From Cycas panzhihuaensis (lineage: Eukaryota; Cycadophyta): 64,000 nucleotides of DNA. The stretch covers positions 138,329,741 to 138,393,740 of the forward strand of contig CM041465.1 in assembly GCA_023213395.1 (NCBI GenBank), read 5' to 3'. The number at the start of each line of letters is the position of its first letter. The first letter of the stretch is position 1. The notes under the pieces are model-generated. The model saw only the letters and a program-made list of their open reading frames with translations, did no database searches and was not told where the DNA came from. Below, piece by piece: positions 11,769 to 23,990 of this stretch. The position numbers and the translations under genes are program-made.

Positions 11769-12676
11769 TTAGATCAAGGGTAGAGCAAAACTAATATTAT
11801 AAGGTATATATTACGAAATAAATAAAAAAATTCATATAAAACTGGTGGTGTTAAGAAATACCTTTAGGCCATAGTAGCTTGTATAAATAGTCAAGATATC
11901 AGGTAAGCATGCCATTAACTAACTTTGATATTGACAAATACTGTTTAAAATAATATATACTTGTCAGCTAAGTTAGTTGATGTCAACTGTTGGCGATCCT
12001 GCAACATTCCAATGCGATGTGTATACTTAGTTATTATACAAATGAATAATATATCTAACATTCTCTTAATAATATTCATTTTGTATAACTCCAAGCTTTT
12101 CTCTGAATTTATGAAATTTAATTTTTCTAAAAGCCTTAATAAAGATATCTACCACCTATTACTGTCAACATGGTTATTTATATACATTCCACAGATTATT
12201 GACAGAATTATATCACAATAGTACACAGCAGCACAAAAACCAACACATATTTAGCACTTCATCCTTATAAACACATAGAATATACAGTTTTCTACGTAAC
12301 TCTTCTTTCCATTACGTAATAAATTCAATTACATAGGGGGTTGGAATGCACTCATGTACATTCCAGGAGTATACACTCTTTCTGTTACATGCGTACCCAG
12401 ATGGTACTTATCAATAAACACTGCTCCAATCAGCTGTCATGCGTGCTGGCATCCGTACCATTGCGTACCCTGAATATTCAGCTCTCATCCTAATTGAATG
12501 GTCCATGTGTACCTCCTTAAATGTGCCTTTACGTACCTTTTGGACGAAGGGTTATGACTACCTGTCATAACCGTACCCCTTTAGTCATACGTACATTTTC
12601 CTTAATCATTAGTTATACACTTAACTAATGTCTTCATCATGTTCGTACATCCATACGTACATCTAGCAGAACAACA
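11769..12676. other. Non-coding stretch with a CGTAC-rich cluster
   Basis: No coding family was recognised. Between 12392 and 12660 the pentamer CGTAC occurs eight times, in DNA otherwise poor in CpG. The plus-strand open frame 11961-12221 has no recognisable motif. Confidence 0.5.
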
Positions 12677-14130
12677 ATGGATACTAAAATAACAACAATT
12701 ATAAGAAATGAAACTTGGGAACTAATTGAACCTCCCAGAGATAAACCCATTATTAATTACAAATGGGTATACAAAATAAATGAAAAGTCAAATAAGAAAA
12801 TAAAAAGTATAAAGCAAGACTTGTTGAAAAATGTTATACAGAAATATTTGGAATAGACTATGAAGAGACTTTCTGACTAGTGGCAAAATTGAACACTATA
12901 AGAATAGTAGTCACATTAGCTACTCAATAAGAATGGAAAATTTATCAGCTTGATGTTAAAGCACCTTCTTAAATGGAGACCTTAGAAAAGAAGTATGCAT
13001 GCATCAATCTGAAGGTTATATAAAATTTGGATGGGAAAAACTAATATGCAAGTTGAAGAAAGCATTGTATAGGCTTAAACAAGCCCCAAGAGCTTGGTAT
13101 GCAAAATTAGACAGCTATCTCATCGAGAATAACTTCCACATATGTGAGTCTAATCTAAGTCTGTACGTGAAATTTAACAAAGGTCTGGTTTTAATCATAG
13201 CTGTATATGTAGATGATATGTTACTCACAGGAAGCAACATAAACTCAATTGCTTCTAACAAAAATTAGTTAGAAAAAGTCATTAAAATGATTGATCTTGG
13301 AATATATTGCACTACTACCTTGGGATCAAGGTAACACAAGTAAAGGACTTTGTTATATTGTCCCACTCAAAACACATCAAGAACATGTTGAAAAAATTAA
13401 CATGAAACATTGTAACAACTTTGTCACACCAATGGAGATAGGTTGTGATTTGAATCTTGAATCAAAAGGACAAGCTATTAATGCAACAACATATAGACAA
13501 CTAGTTGGAGGTTTGGTCTATCTCATTGCCACTAGATTGAATATTTCTTTTGCAATTGGAGTAATTTTCAAATTTATGTAGGAACCAAAAATGTCATATT
13601 GGAATGTTGCAAAAAGAATTATTAAATACTTGAAAGGAACAATAAATCTAGGCTTGAATTATATAAAAAGCAGTGACATACAATTGATAAGTTTTAGCAA
13701 TTCTGATTAGATAGGAAACAAAGTAGATAAAAAATCCACATCAGGTTAATGCTTCTACCTAGGATTAGTAGCAATATGCTAGAGCAACAAAAAATAACCT
13801 TATCATCTATGAAAGCAAAATACAAGTTAGTAGTGAATGCAACCTGTGAAGTAATCTGGATCAGATAATTGTTAAAAGACCTGGGTCTAGAACAGAAGCT
13901 ACCTACTTTACTGTTCTATAACAATTAAAGCATAAATAAGATGATCAAGAATCCAATACTTTATGCAAAGACAAAGCATATAGAAGTTCACTATCACTTT
14001 ATAAGACAAAAGGTTCAAAGCGAGGAAATTGAACTACTATGTCCTTCTGAAGATCAAACTGCTAATATTTTTATATAACCATTAAGCAAAGACAAGTTCC
14101 AATTTTTCAGAGATAGACTAGGAATTAAAT
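12677..14130 (+). pseudogene. Ty1/copia reverse transcriptase-RNase H, 5'-truncated and decayed
   Basis: The reading begins at the conserved RT entrance (RNETWELIEPPRDKPI, then YKWVYKI) and continues through IDYEETF and QLDVK. Intact stretches follow: LICKLKKALYRLKQAPRAWY, and the catalytic YVDDMLLTGSN near 13207. RT ends with MKHCNNFVTPM. RNase H shows TYRQLVGGLVYL, a degenerate SD-W motif, SSMKAKYKLVV (normally ST-AEY) and the final HIEVHYHFIRQKV. The frame ends at about 14128, just before a polypurine tract. gag, protease and integrase are absent, so only the 3' third survives. At least eight stops and several frameshifts are present. Confidence 0.9.
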
Positions 14131-14140
14131 AAATAAAACA

Positions 14141-14151
14141 TTAAGAGAGGG
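14141..14151 (+). other. Polypurine tract of the copia relic
   Basis: TTAAGAGAGGG sits immediately before TGTTAAAG, the expected start of the 3' LTR. Confidence 0.7.
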
Positions 14152-14893
14152 TGTTAAAGATAATGTTTTATCTAGGATTTTTAATACACTTCATAATATT
14201 GTATTGAGGTTTATATACCATTCTAGTGGCAGACATGTATTAAGTCTTGCCTAAGTCATGTACTCTTTGTATCATATTTCTAAAGGGTTTTCCCTCATTT
14301 GCATATTGATTTAAGACTTTTTACAAATTATGGTTGTCCATACTGTTTCATTAAGTTAGCCACAAGATAAGGTTTAAGTTAGCTAGACAGATCATGGAAG
14401 TTAGTCAAATTTAGGAGTAGGAACATCATAGTTTTTTTGTCATGATGTGACTCTATATTACACATTGTACCATGAACATTTGTTAAATAATGTTGTTCTT
14501 AAGCCGTAGATCTATCATTATGGTGATTCACTTGATAGTATTCTTATTTTCATATGATAACCCTATCTTTGGGGTAGATTCTTAAGGTAAAAATTTTAGT
14601 TGGTTGGTGGAAACTATTTCTTAAGCAATCTAAGATTTTTCACTTGAAAGGATAAATTATCTATTTTTTTCCCCGTGTAAATATTTCTTAAGTTAATTCA
14701 TGGAAAATCTAAGTTATGCTTTATTTATTTTTACTCTTATTTTTCTATTCTACAAAAGATAAGTTATTGGATCTTGATTCGATGTGAATATTTCTCCTTA
14801 GTTGTAGAAACAAGAATAGTGTTTTTAACTTTTATTATATGATAAGTATCGTGTTATTACATAATTTCATTTTTCATTTCCTTGTTGCAACAA
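14152..14893 (+). repeat. Probable 3' LTR of the copia relic (right end uncertain)
   Basis: It starts with TGTTAAAG directly after the polypurine tract. The right end is a guess at TTGCAACA near 14893. No second LTR is available for comparison, because the 5' part of the element is missing. Confidence 0.4.
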
Positions 14894-14899
14894 ACCCCA

Positions 14900-15775
14900 T
14901 GTATGCACATTAATGCCAAATAATATGCATTTACATCTAAAACTCCCTCAACTACTAACATGGTGTGTTGTTATTCCTAATGTTATATTATGGTGTTTCT
15001 GAGGTTGGGTAGTCACAAAGTTGTTGCATATTATATCAAAAATAGGCTTGTAACAAGTTGAATTCAAAACAAGGTAAACAATGTTTTCAATTGAATAAGG
15101 TATTTGGGTTTGGGACATCTACTATTACTAAAAGTTATAAGAATTGTTCTATGCCTGTCATTGTTGAGTATGAAGGTGAAGGGAAGTAAGTTTGAGAGAA
15201 TCATTTATTGGCATTTCTTAAAGTGGATAGAGTTTACCTTATTTCCAAAAGAGAATCACTAATGAATATCTATATGCATGTGGATGCCTCCAATATGTTA
15301 GGTATGTTTGTTGGAGTAATTTTGCATTTTTTAAATATCTAGTTGGTGCTTTCGTAGAAATGAAAATGGGCGCTATCAATGATGGTCATGGGTGTTATAT
15401 GGAGGCCCTTCTCAAAGACCAAAAATGTCTCTATATGCATGTACTATCCAAAATAGGCATAACAACAACAATACTAGTAATAATAAATTTAGATATTCCA
15501 TTTGTAATAATCTTTCCCAAGTTGATATACCTTCCAACTTGAAAGATAATTTGCATGGGGAAATAAAAAGGATGTATTTAAGATCTAGATCTTATGCATG
15601 TTATGAGATGAGAGCGTATATGTAGGTAGTTCAAAACACAATGAATTTCTATTATCTGATGAATGCTTTTATGATAATGATGTATGAACTTTTCTAATTT
15701 ATTAAAATTCACATAAATATATCATTCACTATTTTCTTTAGATAGATAGTATTATTCTAGCAAGGTTTTTATTGC

Positions 15776-15859
<84 letters not shown>

Positions 15860-16735
15860 ATTATTAAAAGTTTAAATTATATTACATTTTGGTTCCTTTT
15901 AATTTTTTTTGAAAAAAAAAAAAGTATAGTTTATTGTTAAATTTCTACTTTTACTAATGTTAGCATATATAATATATAAAAGAAATTGTCTTGTTAAAAC
16001 TCAAATTCTCCTAAATTTGAGTTTTTTTTCTAGGATAGTTGTATATGGTATAGAATGTTTCTTTTTATAATTTTATATTTTTAGCATTTTCTATAATAAA
16101 TCATTTTAAAAATACAAAATATGTGTCGTTTCAAAGGTAATATTAATTTTGTTATATGGAATGGTTGAAACAATATTGGCAGGTTTATACTATTACTTTT
16201 ATACCTTTGACATATCTCACATTTTGTGGAAAATTTTGTCATTATTTTTCATTCCCTTCTAATGAAATGATTGATGACTTTTTATCAATTTTCATATGTC
16301 TTACTGATGGTGAGAAATGGAATTTGTGTAGTAACTATATCATTGATTTTAGATGCTAATAAAGTAAGGAGTGCCTTTTCCACTAGAGGTGTTCTTCGAG
16401 ATCGGTGGATGTCTATGCCACAAGGGTAAAGATATGAGAATATATTAGAGGAGTGGCCAGTAGTTATTCTATCCCCACCTTGTTCCCAAGACCACACTTG
16501 TTTTTGTTACTTAAAATGATGGTTTACTACAATTTGTGACCTTCCCAATAGTGCCCTATAGTATGGTCCCTAGGAAATTCTTTTCTTGAGTGTAGTGAAA
16601 GGAAGGAAATCCCTTCCCTTTGTGTTAAGCCAAAGAATTTGTTTCTTGCATTCGAATTTCACTTCTTATGCTTGAAAACTTTATTATAATTTTTCTTGTG
16701 GATTTGGATATTCGAGTCTTGGAAATTCTCCCCAC
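14900..16735. other. AT-rich stretch without recognisable gene
   Basis: Apart from the microsatellite at 15777-15857, nothing could be assigned. Open frames at 15360-15625, 16156-16359 and 16285-16497 carry no motif I recognise. The last may be part of the decayed gypsy sequence that becomes readable from 16740. Confidence 0.4.
15777..15857. repeat. Compound microsatellite (TA)n(CA)n(GA)n
   Basis: Uninterrupted TA, then about 20 CA units, then about 14 GA units. Confidence 0.97.
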
Positions 16736-16739
16736 ATTA

Positions 16740-17330
16740 TCCATTCATCCATGAAGGTGTCATTGCTATCATTACACAGGGTCAGTTCCTCATCCATCAT
16801 TAAGTGTTTATTCACATTGACATATTCATTTTCCTTTTTCATAAATATTTTCAAAGTCAAAGACCTATAATTTATTGTACACCTTTGTTGTTCTTATATT
16901 AAGGATTGGTGTTTTAGGAAGTACTTAAGGTTGTCATGATTTATAACTGTTTGAAATTTATTGCTTAATAAACATTGCTTCTATTTATTAATGGCATGTA
17001 TAATGGCTAGAATTTCCTTCTTGTGTATGTGTTTATATTTTTCTTTGCCTTTGAATTATTATCTTTGGAAGGCCAATGGTCTACCTTCTTGCATTAAAAT
17101 TGCCCTAAATGTATCACTTGAAGTGCCACACTCTAGGATGAAGGTTTTGAAAATACAGTGTTGCTAATACAAGTGGTGTTGTCGTCAACTGTTTGAGACT
17201 TTCAAATGCTTGTTTTACTTAATTGCTCTATATGAATGCATTATTCATTCTCAAATTTGTTAAAAGATGTTGTTGTCTGTTCATATTCCTTTATAAATTT
17301 CCTTTCTCATGCCAACTCATTTATCTTTTT
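16740..17330 (-). pseudogene. Ty3/gypsy RNase H fragment, decayed
   Basis: The minus strand reads KQAFESLKQLTTTPLVLA near 17190, the RT-RNase H connection. Then come FKTFILECGTSSDTFRAI and LMQEGRPLAFQ (the RNase H entrance, normally ECDASGDAFGAILMQEG) and KEILAIIHAINK near 16990. NHDNLKYFLKHQSL follows near 16900. The aspartate of the ECDAS motif is replaced by Gly. Further decayed coding sequence may continue to about 16300, but I cannot align it securely. No LTR was found for this fragment. Confidence 0.75.
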
Positions 17331-17339
17331 AGGTGCTAG

Positions 17340-19730
17340 ATTATTTTCCATACTAATCTTACAGAGCTTATTTCTTTTCCACACTCACCTTTAATTATTG
17401 TCACTTTTATACTTATCCTATTCACATAAGAGCATAATCTATTTTCATACTGTCCTTCTTGAGTTGTTATTTATTAATAAGTGCACATGTGCACATAAGT
17501 AATCATGGAACATAACTTAGGGTTTTATCACAATAATGTCTTTTAATTCAATTTATTGTCATGTAAGTCTCTGGGGGCACCTATTGTAGACTTCAACATG
17601 GTTTGATAGGTTTTTAAAATCATACCAACAATAGACAAAATATTGTTTTTGACATATTAATAATGTAAATGTACAAGATTTTGCGTAAAACATAATGTAA
17701 ATGTTCCTAGAATTAGAAATGTTTACATGCATTACAATGATAAAAGTAGAATGAGAATTGCTGATAAAAGTCTTAAGTCTTGCAATTCATGTTTTCTATG
17801 TATTAATGGGAAGGAGGTTGACAAATTACTTGACTAATGTATTTCATAAATAGTTAAAATATTTATTGAATTGCCTCATTTAGAATTCTAGAAGCTCAAT
17901 CCTCATTTCCATTACACTAAAGAGAAAGAGGTTAGCAGTTGTTCCTTTTCTGAAAATATTCATTGAATTGAATGTGTTAAATGTGTGCTTTAAGATTTGT
18001 TTTATTATAAATCAAAGAAATATGCAAGTGCCTTTTGTTAATTTGCAGAAAACAATTGAATTGAAAAGGAAATAAGAAAAGTACTTGTATTTCTTTGGAG
18101 ACATGGTCTCCTTAAATATACATCAATTCTTGTAATCATTGTATCTTGACTTGTAACTAACTTCTCATAGAGTGACACGTCATTTTATTTGGTGTAAGTT
18201 ACATAACAAGGGTTTATAACATTACCCTTTACATTATTTAGGTAAAACATTATATTCTAATACCTTTAACCCCTTTGAAATGAGATCTATATGATTATTT
18301 ATTATTATACTAATATGAAATGATAATAAAGGGAGAGGATGACAACTTTCCTAGTCATTGTGAAATTGATAGAGATTTCAACCACTTGATTTATTTTGTC
18401 TTCGATTAGGGTCTTGTTTTGTTAGCTCACCAATAGTGATACATGCCAATGAATTTTCTAGAATACTTACCACACATTTAAAAGTAACAATCAAATTGAA
18501 GTTGTAAGAACTAGATACATCTTATATATAGTTAATTCAACCAAATTATTCTTTCATGAACCCATTGTCTAGTTGATATTATATATGGTTTCCATTATTA
18601 AAGTGGAACTTAATCTAATCTTTTCTAAATGAAAGTTTGGGTATTATGATTAGCAAATGAATATTTGGAAAAGCAACTTGGTGTTTATATTTCATTGTTA
18701 AATCCATATTTTTCAATGATAGTTAGCACTAATTTGGTAGATGTCATTATTAAATCTTTAATATATGGTTGATAAGCATGTCCTTAAAAAATATTTAACT
18801 TAGCTAATATATTAGTTGAAATCTTACTACAAGAGTAAGACTCACATAGTCTTTGAATGCCATGTCTATATTTCCTACTATGGTACATTCACATAAATAT
18901 TTCTATAACATTTACATGTCATGACCATACCTATTAATAGAGCTTGGATTTCTTGCTATGGTACATTTGTGCAACTCTCTCCACAATGTTTAAATGTTTA
19001 TCATCTTCCCAAAGGACATTTAATATGTAGTGGACATGAGACAATATTGTACTATTAAGTTATTGGAACTAGTCAGGCATAAATCGCCTCTAAATTTAGT
19101 GCAACATTGAAATAATTTATAGTTGAGTGATATTCACGTTTATCTTACCATTGTTGTTATAAAATTCGTAGAAAATCACTATTAATAATGTTTCAACTAG
19201 GCATGAATTCCTTGAATCTGAAGCATTAAGCTCCTCCATGTTTCATACATGTTCATTTCATTTTATCAAATAAGAAATCATTTTATTTACATTGCCCAAT
19301 AATTTTTTATGTAGATTGTGTTCATTATTTTCTTTATTATCCTCACAATTTCTATTGTATACTTCCAAAGAATATAATTAAGAACTACAAATTAGCACCA
19401 TGTTAATGTTTTTATTATCTGCTATGATTCATGTAGTTTCTATCTAATTAGACTAATGCCCTTTTAGCATCAATATGGCATCTCAACATAATACATCATC
19501 ATATATTAAAGATAGAATAATTGTTATTTTGAAGCTAGATTATTCATGCATAACTATTGGAGACGTTAATGATTGACTCTAATGCCATGACTTTAGTAGA
19601 AATTTAGCCATCATATTATAATTAATATTATTTTTTTAATAATTATTTTGCTTCATTGGTTATTAGTGAGATTTTAATTGCATTATGATTAAGATCTGTA
19701 GAAATGATCAAGAGAGGAGTATTGGCATTT
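17340..19730. other. AT-rich stretch without recognisable gene
   Basis: Neither strand gives a recognisable protein family, LTR terminus with primer-binding site, or RNA gene. Its right part may include the outer portion of the gypsy LTR ending at 20246. Confidence 0.4.
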
Positions 19731-19739
19731 TAATAGGCA

Positions 19740-20246
19740 ATTCTGAGATTACAACAAGCATGAGACACATTTTATATAAGGGAATAGAATATCTTGATTT
19801 GACAATAATCATACAAATACTAGGATATTATGAGACATATCTTCTCTTAAGTGCTCCTTGAGATAGCAGGAAAATGACAATCGCAACCACTTTATTCTAT
19901 CCAATAGGGAAAACAACTTAACATAGAATCTCAAAAGAACACAAGAGCACCAAATGATCACTAAAATAGAGAGTATCGTAGAATAATCTTTATAAAAAGT
20001 TACATCAAATTGACCATCATTTATAATCTATGACCCTTATATAGATAAAAGTAGGCCTTTCACATGTAATCCTATTAGTGGCCTAAGCGGCCTTACATTC
20101 TATTAGATGACATAGCAGCCTTGTATACCATTGGCCAGCTTATCGACTTATGTATGAAGTTCTATAATTAACTTTATCTCTTAACCTCTTAATAGCTCTC
20201 TATATAATAGTGTTCTATATAACTTAATGAGATGAATTATGTAACA
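19740..20246 (-). repeat. 3' LTR of the chromovirus at 20-23 kb (left boundary uncertain)
   Basis: On the minus strand TGTTACATAATTCATC begins at 20246, directly after a polypurine tract and the end of the chromodomain frame. The other end cannot be fixed because no matching 5' LTR is visible. Confidence 0.5.
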
Positions 20247-20258
20247 AACCCCCTCCCT
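20247..20258 (-). other. Polypurine tract
   Basis: On the minus strand GGGAGGGGGTT lies immediately before the LTR start TGTTACATAA. Confidence 0.7.
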
Positions 20259-20261
20259 TGA

Positions 20262-22910
20262 GATGATGAGTCCTCGAGGCATGTAAAATGCAGATGCTTT
20301 TTTATAAAATCATCAGATTCTTAAGTTGCCTTGTCCGAGTTGTAGCGTGCCCATTGTATCAAATATTTTAAAATTGATCGATCCTGGAGATGACGTTGTT
20401 TGCTAACCAATATACATTCTGGAGGTATAGACAAGGTTTGCTCTTCATGTAGAATTAGAAGGGTTGTCTAGGGGTCATGGGTTTTGCTTAGACACTTTCG
20501 AAGATAAGATAACGTGAAAAATATTATGAATGTTAGTGGTGGGGGGAAGGTCGAGAGCATATGTAACTTCACCAATACATTTAAGGACTTTATAGGGGCC
20601 ATAATATTGAGTGCTAAGTTTATGGTTCTTATGATGGCGAAGGAATTGTTGCTTACAAGATTGGAGATGAAGGAATACAAGATCACCAATATTGAAGGAG
20701 CGATTAGAATGGTGACGGTCTGTAAATTGTTTCATTCAATTCTAGGCCATGGATAGGTTTTGTTTAAGGGTGTAGAGAATTTAATCCATATGCTACAATT
20801 TTTATTGTATTACTATCATGTGAAGGTTAGTAGCTAAGGTGTGGTGGGGCGACATAGGATACCTATAGAAAGCCAAAAATGTGGACATTCTAATAACTGA
20901 ATGATGTAAGGAGTTGTACCAACTAAGCCTAGTCATAATGTTGATTTAGACTGGTGGTCAGATGCAAAGCAACGTAAGTAGGTCTCTAGAGTTTTGTTAA
21001 GGATCTCAGATTGCCCATTGGTCTATGGGTAGTATATCAAACTCATATTGAATAATGTTCTTAATGCATGAAATAGTTCCTTCCAGAAGGAGCTCGTGAA
21101 TTTAGGGTTACGATTACATACGATAGTGGATGGAAAACTGTGCAAATGAAATATTGTCTAGAGGTAAATATTAGTGATATGTGGAGCCTTATAGGTTGTG
21201 TGGATAGGTAAGAAGTGGGCATATTTTATCAACCTATCTATGACTACTAAAATAGAGTCAGATCCGGCAGATAGTGGTAAGCCCATTATAAAGTCCATGG
21301 CAATATTTTGACATTTACCTTGTGGGATGTATAACAGTTGAAGGAGGCCTGGTTGGGGTTTTGTATTAGCTTTGTTATGTTGGCATGTGTCACATTCAGA
21401 GATAAAGGTAAGGATGGTGGATTTTATTTCTGGCCAAAAGAAGTTAGAATGTACCCTTCAATAAGTTTTATCGAAACTAGAATAACCACCAAGAGGGGAA
21501 GAATGATATTCTGGTAAAATTCATAGAATAAAAGTTGAGTGATGGTGTACGAATATGTGATTTTGGTATAAAAGAAGATTATTATAAATGGACCAATCCT
21601 TATAAGTGTAGATCTCATCAACCTAGTGTGAGACATCTAGTTGGGATTAGTTAGCTATGGCTAAGTCTCATTTCCATGCCAGTTGTGGGGAAGAAATGGC
21701 ATAAATGGTGGGGTCCTCAATGTGACAGGTGTTATCGTCAAGTGTAGGGAAATGTAGCATCAATAGAGCATATTCCACAATGTTATCTTTTCCCTTTTTA
21801 TATGTAATTGTAAAGTCAAAAACTTGTAGTCGGTCGACCTATTTAACATGCTTTTCTGAGAGGACCAATTAATTTAATAAGCGGCAAAGGTTATGATGAT
21901 CGGTGAGGATAATAAATTTAGAACCAAGTAGATATTGTCATTATTTATCAATAGCATAGAGGATGGCGTACATTTATTTTTGATAGGTAGATAGTCTACA
22001 CTCATAATCTTTGAGTTTGCGACTTTCAGAGGTGATGGGGTGGAAATCCTGCATTAAGACTGCACCCAATCCAAACCCAGAGGCATCGCATTCTAATTAG
22101 AATGGCTAAGTAAAGTCAGGAGAGGCCAAAACTAGGGTGGTTCTCATGACCTCCTTTAGATGGAGTAAGGCCTCATTAGCTGAGAGAGACCATTGGAAGG
22201 AATTATTCCGAAGTAAGTGGGTTAAGGTGATGGTTAGAGTGGCATAATTTTGAATGAACCAACGATAGAATCCAGTAAGCCCTAGAAACATCTGCAATTC
22301 AGTTAGGGTTTTTGGGATTGGCCAATTGGTGATGACAGAGATTTTATCGGGATCCACCTAAACCCATGTAAAAGATATAATATGACTAATGTATTATAGT
22401 TCAGATTTTCCAAACTCACATTTAGAGAGTTTAACATATAGTTTATTCTCAGCTAGGATTTGAAGTATTGTTTCTAGATGTGGGATATGAGTAGGCATGT
22501 TTGAGCTATAGATAAGAATACCGTCGAAGAAGACAATGATAAATTTTTATAGGTATGGACAAAAGATCTTGTTCATGAGGGCCTGAAAGGTAGATAGAGC
22601 ATTACATAGGCCAAAGAGCATGACTTGAAACTTAAAGTGGTTATGGTGGGTTTAGAAAGCTGTTTATGTTGATCTTCTAGCAAGATAGGGATTTGGTAAT
22701 ATACTGACTATAAATCAAGTTTGGTAAAAATTGCAGCACCATGGATCTCATCTAACATATCATCGATTCGCGGTGTGGGGAACTTGTTTTTTATGGGGAT
22801 TTTATTGAGCACACGATAGTCAACGTAAAGTTGGAAAGAGCCATCCTTTTTGCAAACTAAAATGATGGGTGTTGTATACAAAGTTTTACTAGGTTGGATG
22901 ATGCCCATGT
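20262..22910 (-). pseudogene. Ty3/gypsy chromovirus pol (RT-RNase H-integrase-chromodomain), decayed
   Basis: In minus-strand order from 22908: RT with MGIIQPSKTLYTTPIIL, CKKDGSFQLYVDYRVLNK and IKNKFPTPRIDDMLDEIHGA. RNase H follows, with LGAVLMQDFHPI and SKFIILTDHHNLCRLL near 21870. Integrase has IVCNRNPKFTSSFW near 21120 (normally with Asp in place of the Asn residues) and NGQSEILNKTLETYL near 20980. The integrase C-terminus is readable at 20475-20735 (FNIGDLVFLHLQ, YYGPYKVLKCIGEVTYAL). A chromodomain follows at about 20290-20430 (PECILVSKQRHLQDRSI, YLIQWARYNSDKA). The order and chromodomain place it in the chromovirus branch. Many stops and lost catalytic aspartates show it is dead. Its RT is cut at 22910 by a copia LTR. 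The interrupted frame appears to resume at 30904. Confidence 0.9.
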
Positions 22911-23438
22911 TGTGAAAAATGGCCTAATGGCCTTACAATCCCAAGATCTAAAAGCTAGGTTCACTCTAGTTCTAGAAAGCAACAATGCTAAACAAGTATA
23001 AAACTCTAAAATGAAACATAAGCAAGACAAAGCATAAAAAGAAGGAGCAGGAAAATGATACCAAAGATGAGGGGTTAGAATTGGTCTAACCTTTAAATAA
23101 ATAACAGTTTGATTAGCAAACTGGTAGCATAACAATACAGTTCCAACTCCATATGAGAACAATGATGAGAGCTCTCATTATATAGAGTGAAAGGAGAGAC
23201 CTAAGGTATTGGATATTTGACAAGTGTCAAACATCCAAGGTACATGCCTTGCATGTAGGACATGTGTCCTTTTAGGGCTCTCAAGTGAGCAAAAGTGCAT
23301 GGGGGTCTATTTGACCCTTTAGTAATAATATTATGTCACTAGAAAAGAATGTGGGTGTGCACTTTATTACTTAAGTGATAGGTCATCCCTAAAGTATAAA
23401 AGTACAGATATTACATAAAAAATAAAGTACATAGTCTT
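22911..23438 (-). repeat. Older copia LTR (left 528 bp), inserted in the chromovirus RT
   Basis: It begins TGTGAAAAATGGCC and matches the LTRs at 23439-23990 and 30322-30874 along its length. It stops 24 bases short of the family's end, at GTCTT. The missing tail lies at 30880-30903, beyond the nested copia element. As no coding part belongs to it, it is a solo LTR (552 bp in total) split by a later insertion of the same family. The chromovirus flanks read CATGT on the left and, after loss of two bases, C-GT on the right, consistent with a 5-bp target duplication. Confidence 0.85.
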
Positions 23439-23990
23439 TGTGAAAAGGGGCCTAATGGTCTCACAATCCCAAGATCTAGAAGCTAGGTTCATTCTAGTTC
23501 TAGAAAGCAACAAATGCTAACAAGTATGATACTCTTAAAATGAAAAACATAAGCAAGACAAAGCATGAAAAAGGAGCAAGAAAATGATACCAAATGTGTG
23601 GAGTTAGAATTGGTCCAACTTCCAAATGAATAATAGATTGATTAGCAAACTGATAGCATAACAATACAGCTCCAACTCTATATGAGAACAATGAGCAGAG
23701 GTCTCACTATATAGAGTGAAATGAGAGACCTAAGGCATTGGATGTTTGACAGGTGTCAAACATCTAAGGTACATGCCTTGCATGTAGGACATGTGTCCTT
23801 TTGGGGCTCTCAAGTGAGCAAAAGTACATAGGGGTCCATTTAAACCTTTAGTAACAACATTGTGTCACTAGAAAGAATGTGGGTATGCACTTTATCACTT
23901 AAGTGATAAGTCACCCCTAAAGTACAAAAATACAAATATTACATGAAAAATAAAGTACATAATCTTAACATGTAAACATAAGGTTTAACA
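23439..23990 (-). repeat. 3' LTR of the copia element
   Basis: In plus orientation it runs from TGTGAAAAGG to GGTTTAACA, so on the element's strand it starts TGTTAAACC and ends CCTTTTCACA. The pol frame reads through the polypurine tract and stops inside this LTR (TAA at 23985-23987). Confidence 0.93.

Noticed and set aside
11761-11945. 'aaatactgtt' at 11762 and 11937 as a target-site duplication of a 175-bp insert
   Set aside because: The match is short in AT-rich DNA, and the segment between has no element-like ends or tail.
20514-20756. 80-codon plus-strand open frame
   Set aside because: Shadow of the chromovirus integrase C-terminus on the minus strand.
22857-23691. Minus-strand open frames MFSYGVGTVLLCYQF and MFSYRVGAVLLCYQF
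   Set aside because: Both lie inside LTR copies and match each other only because the LTRs are homologous.
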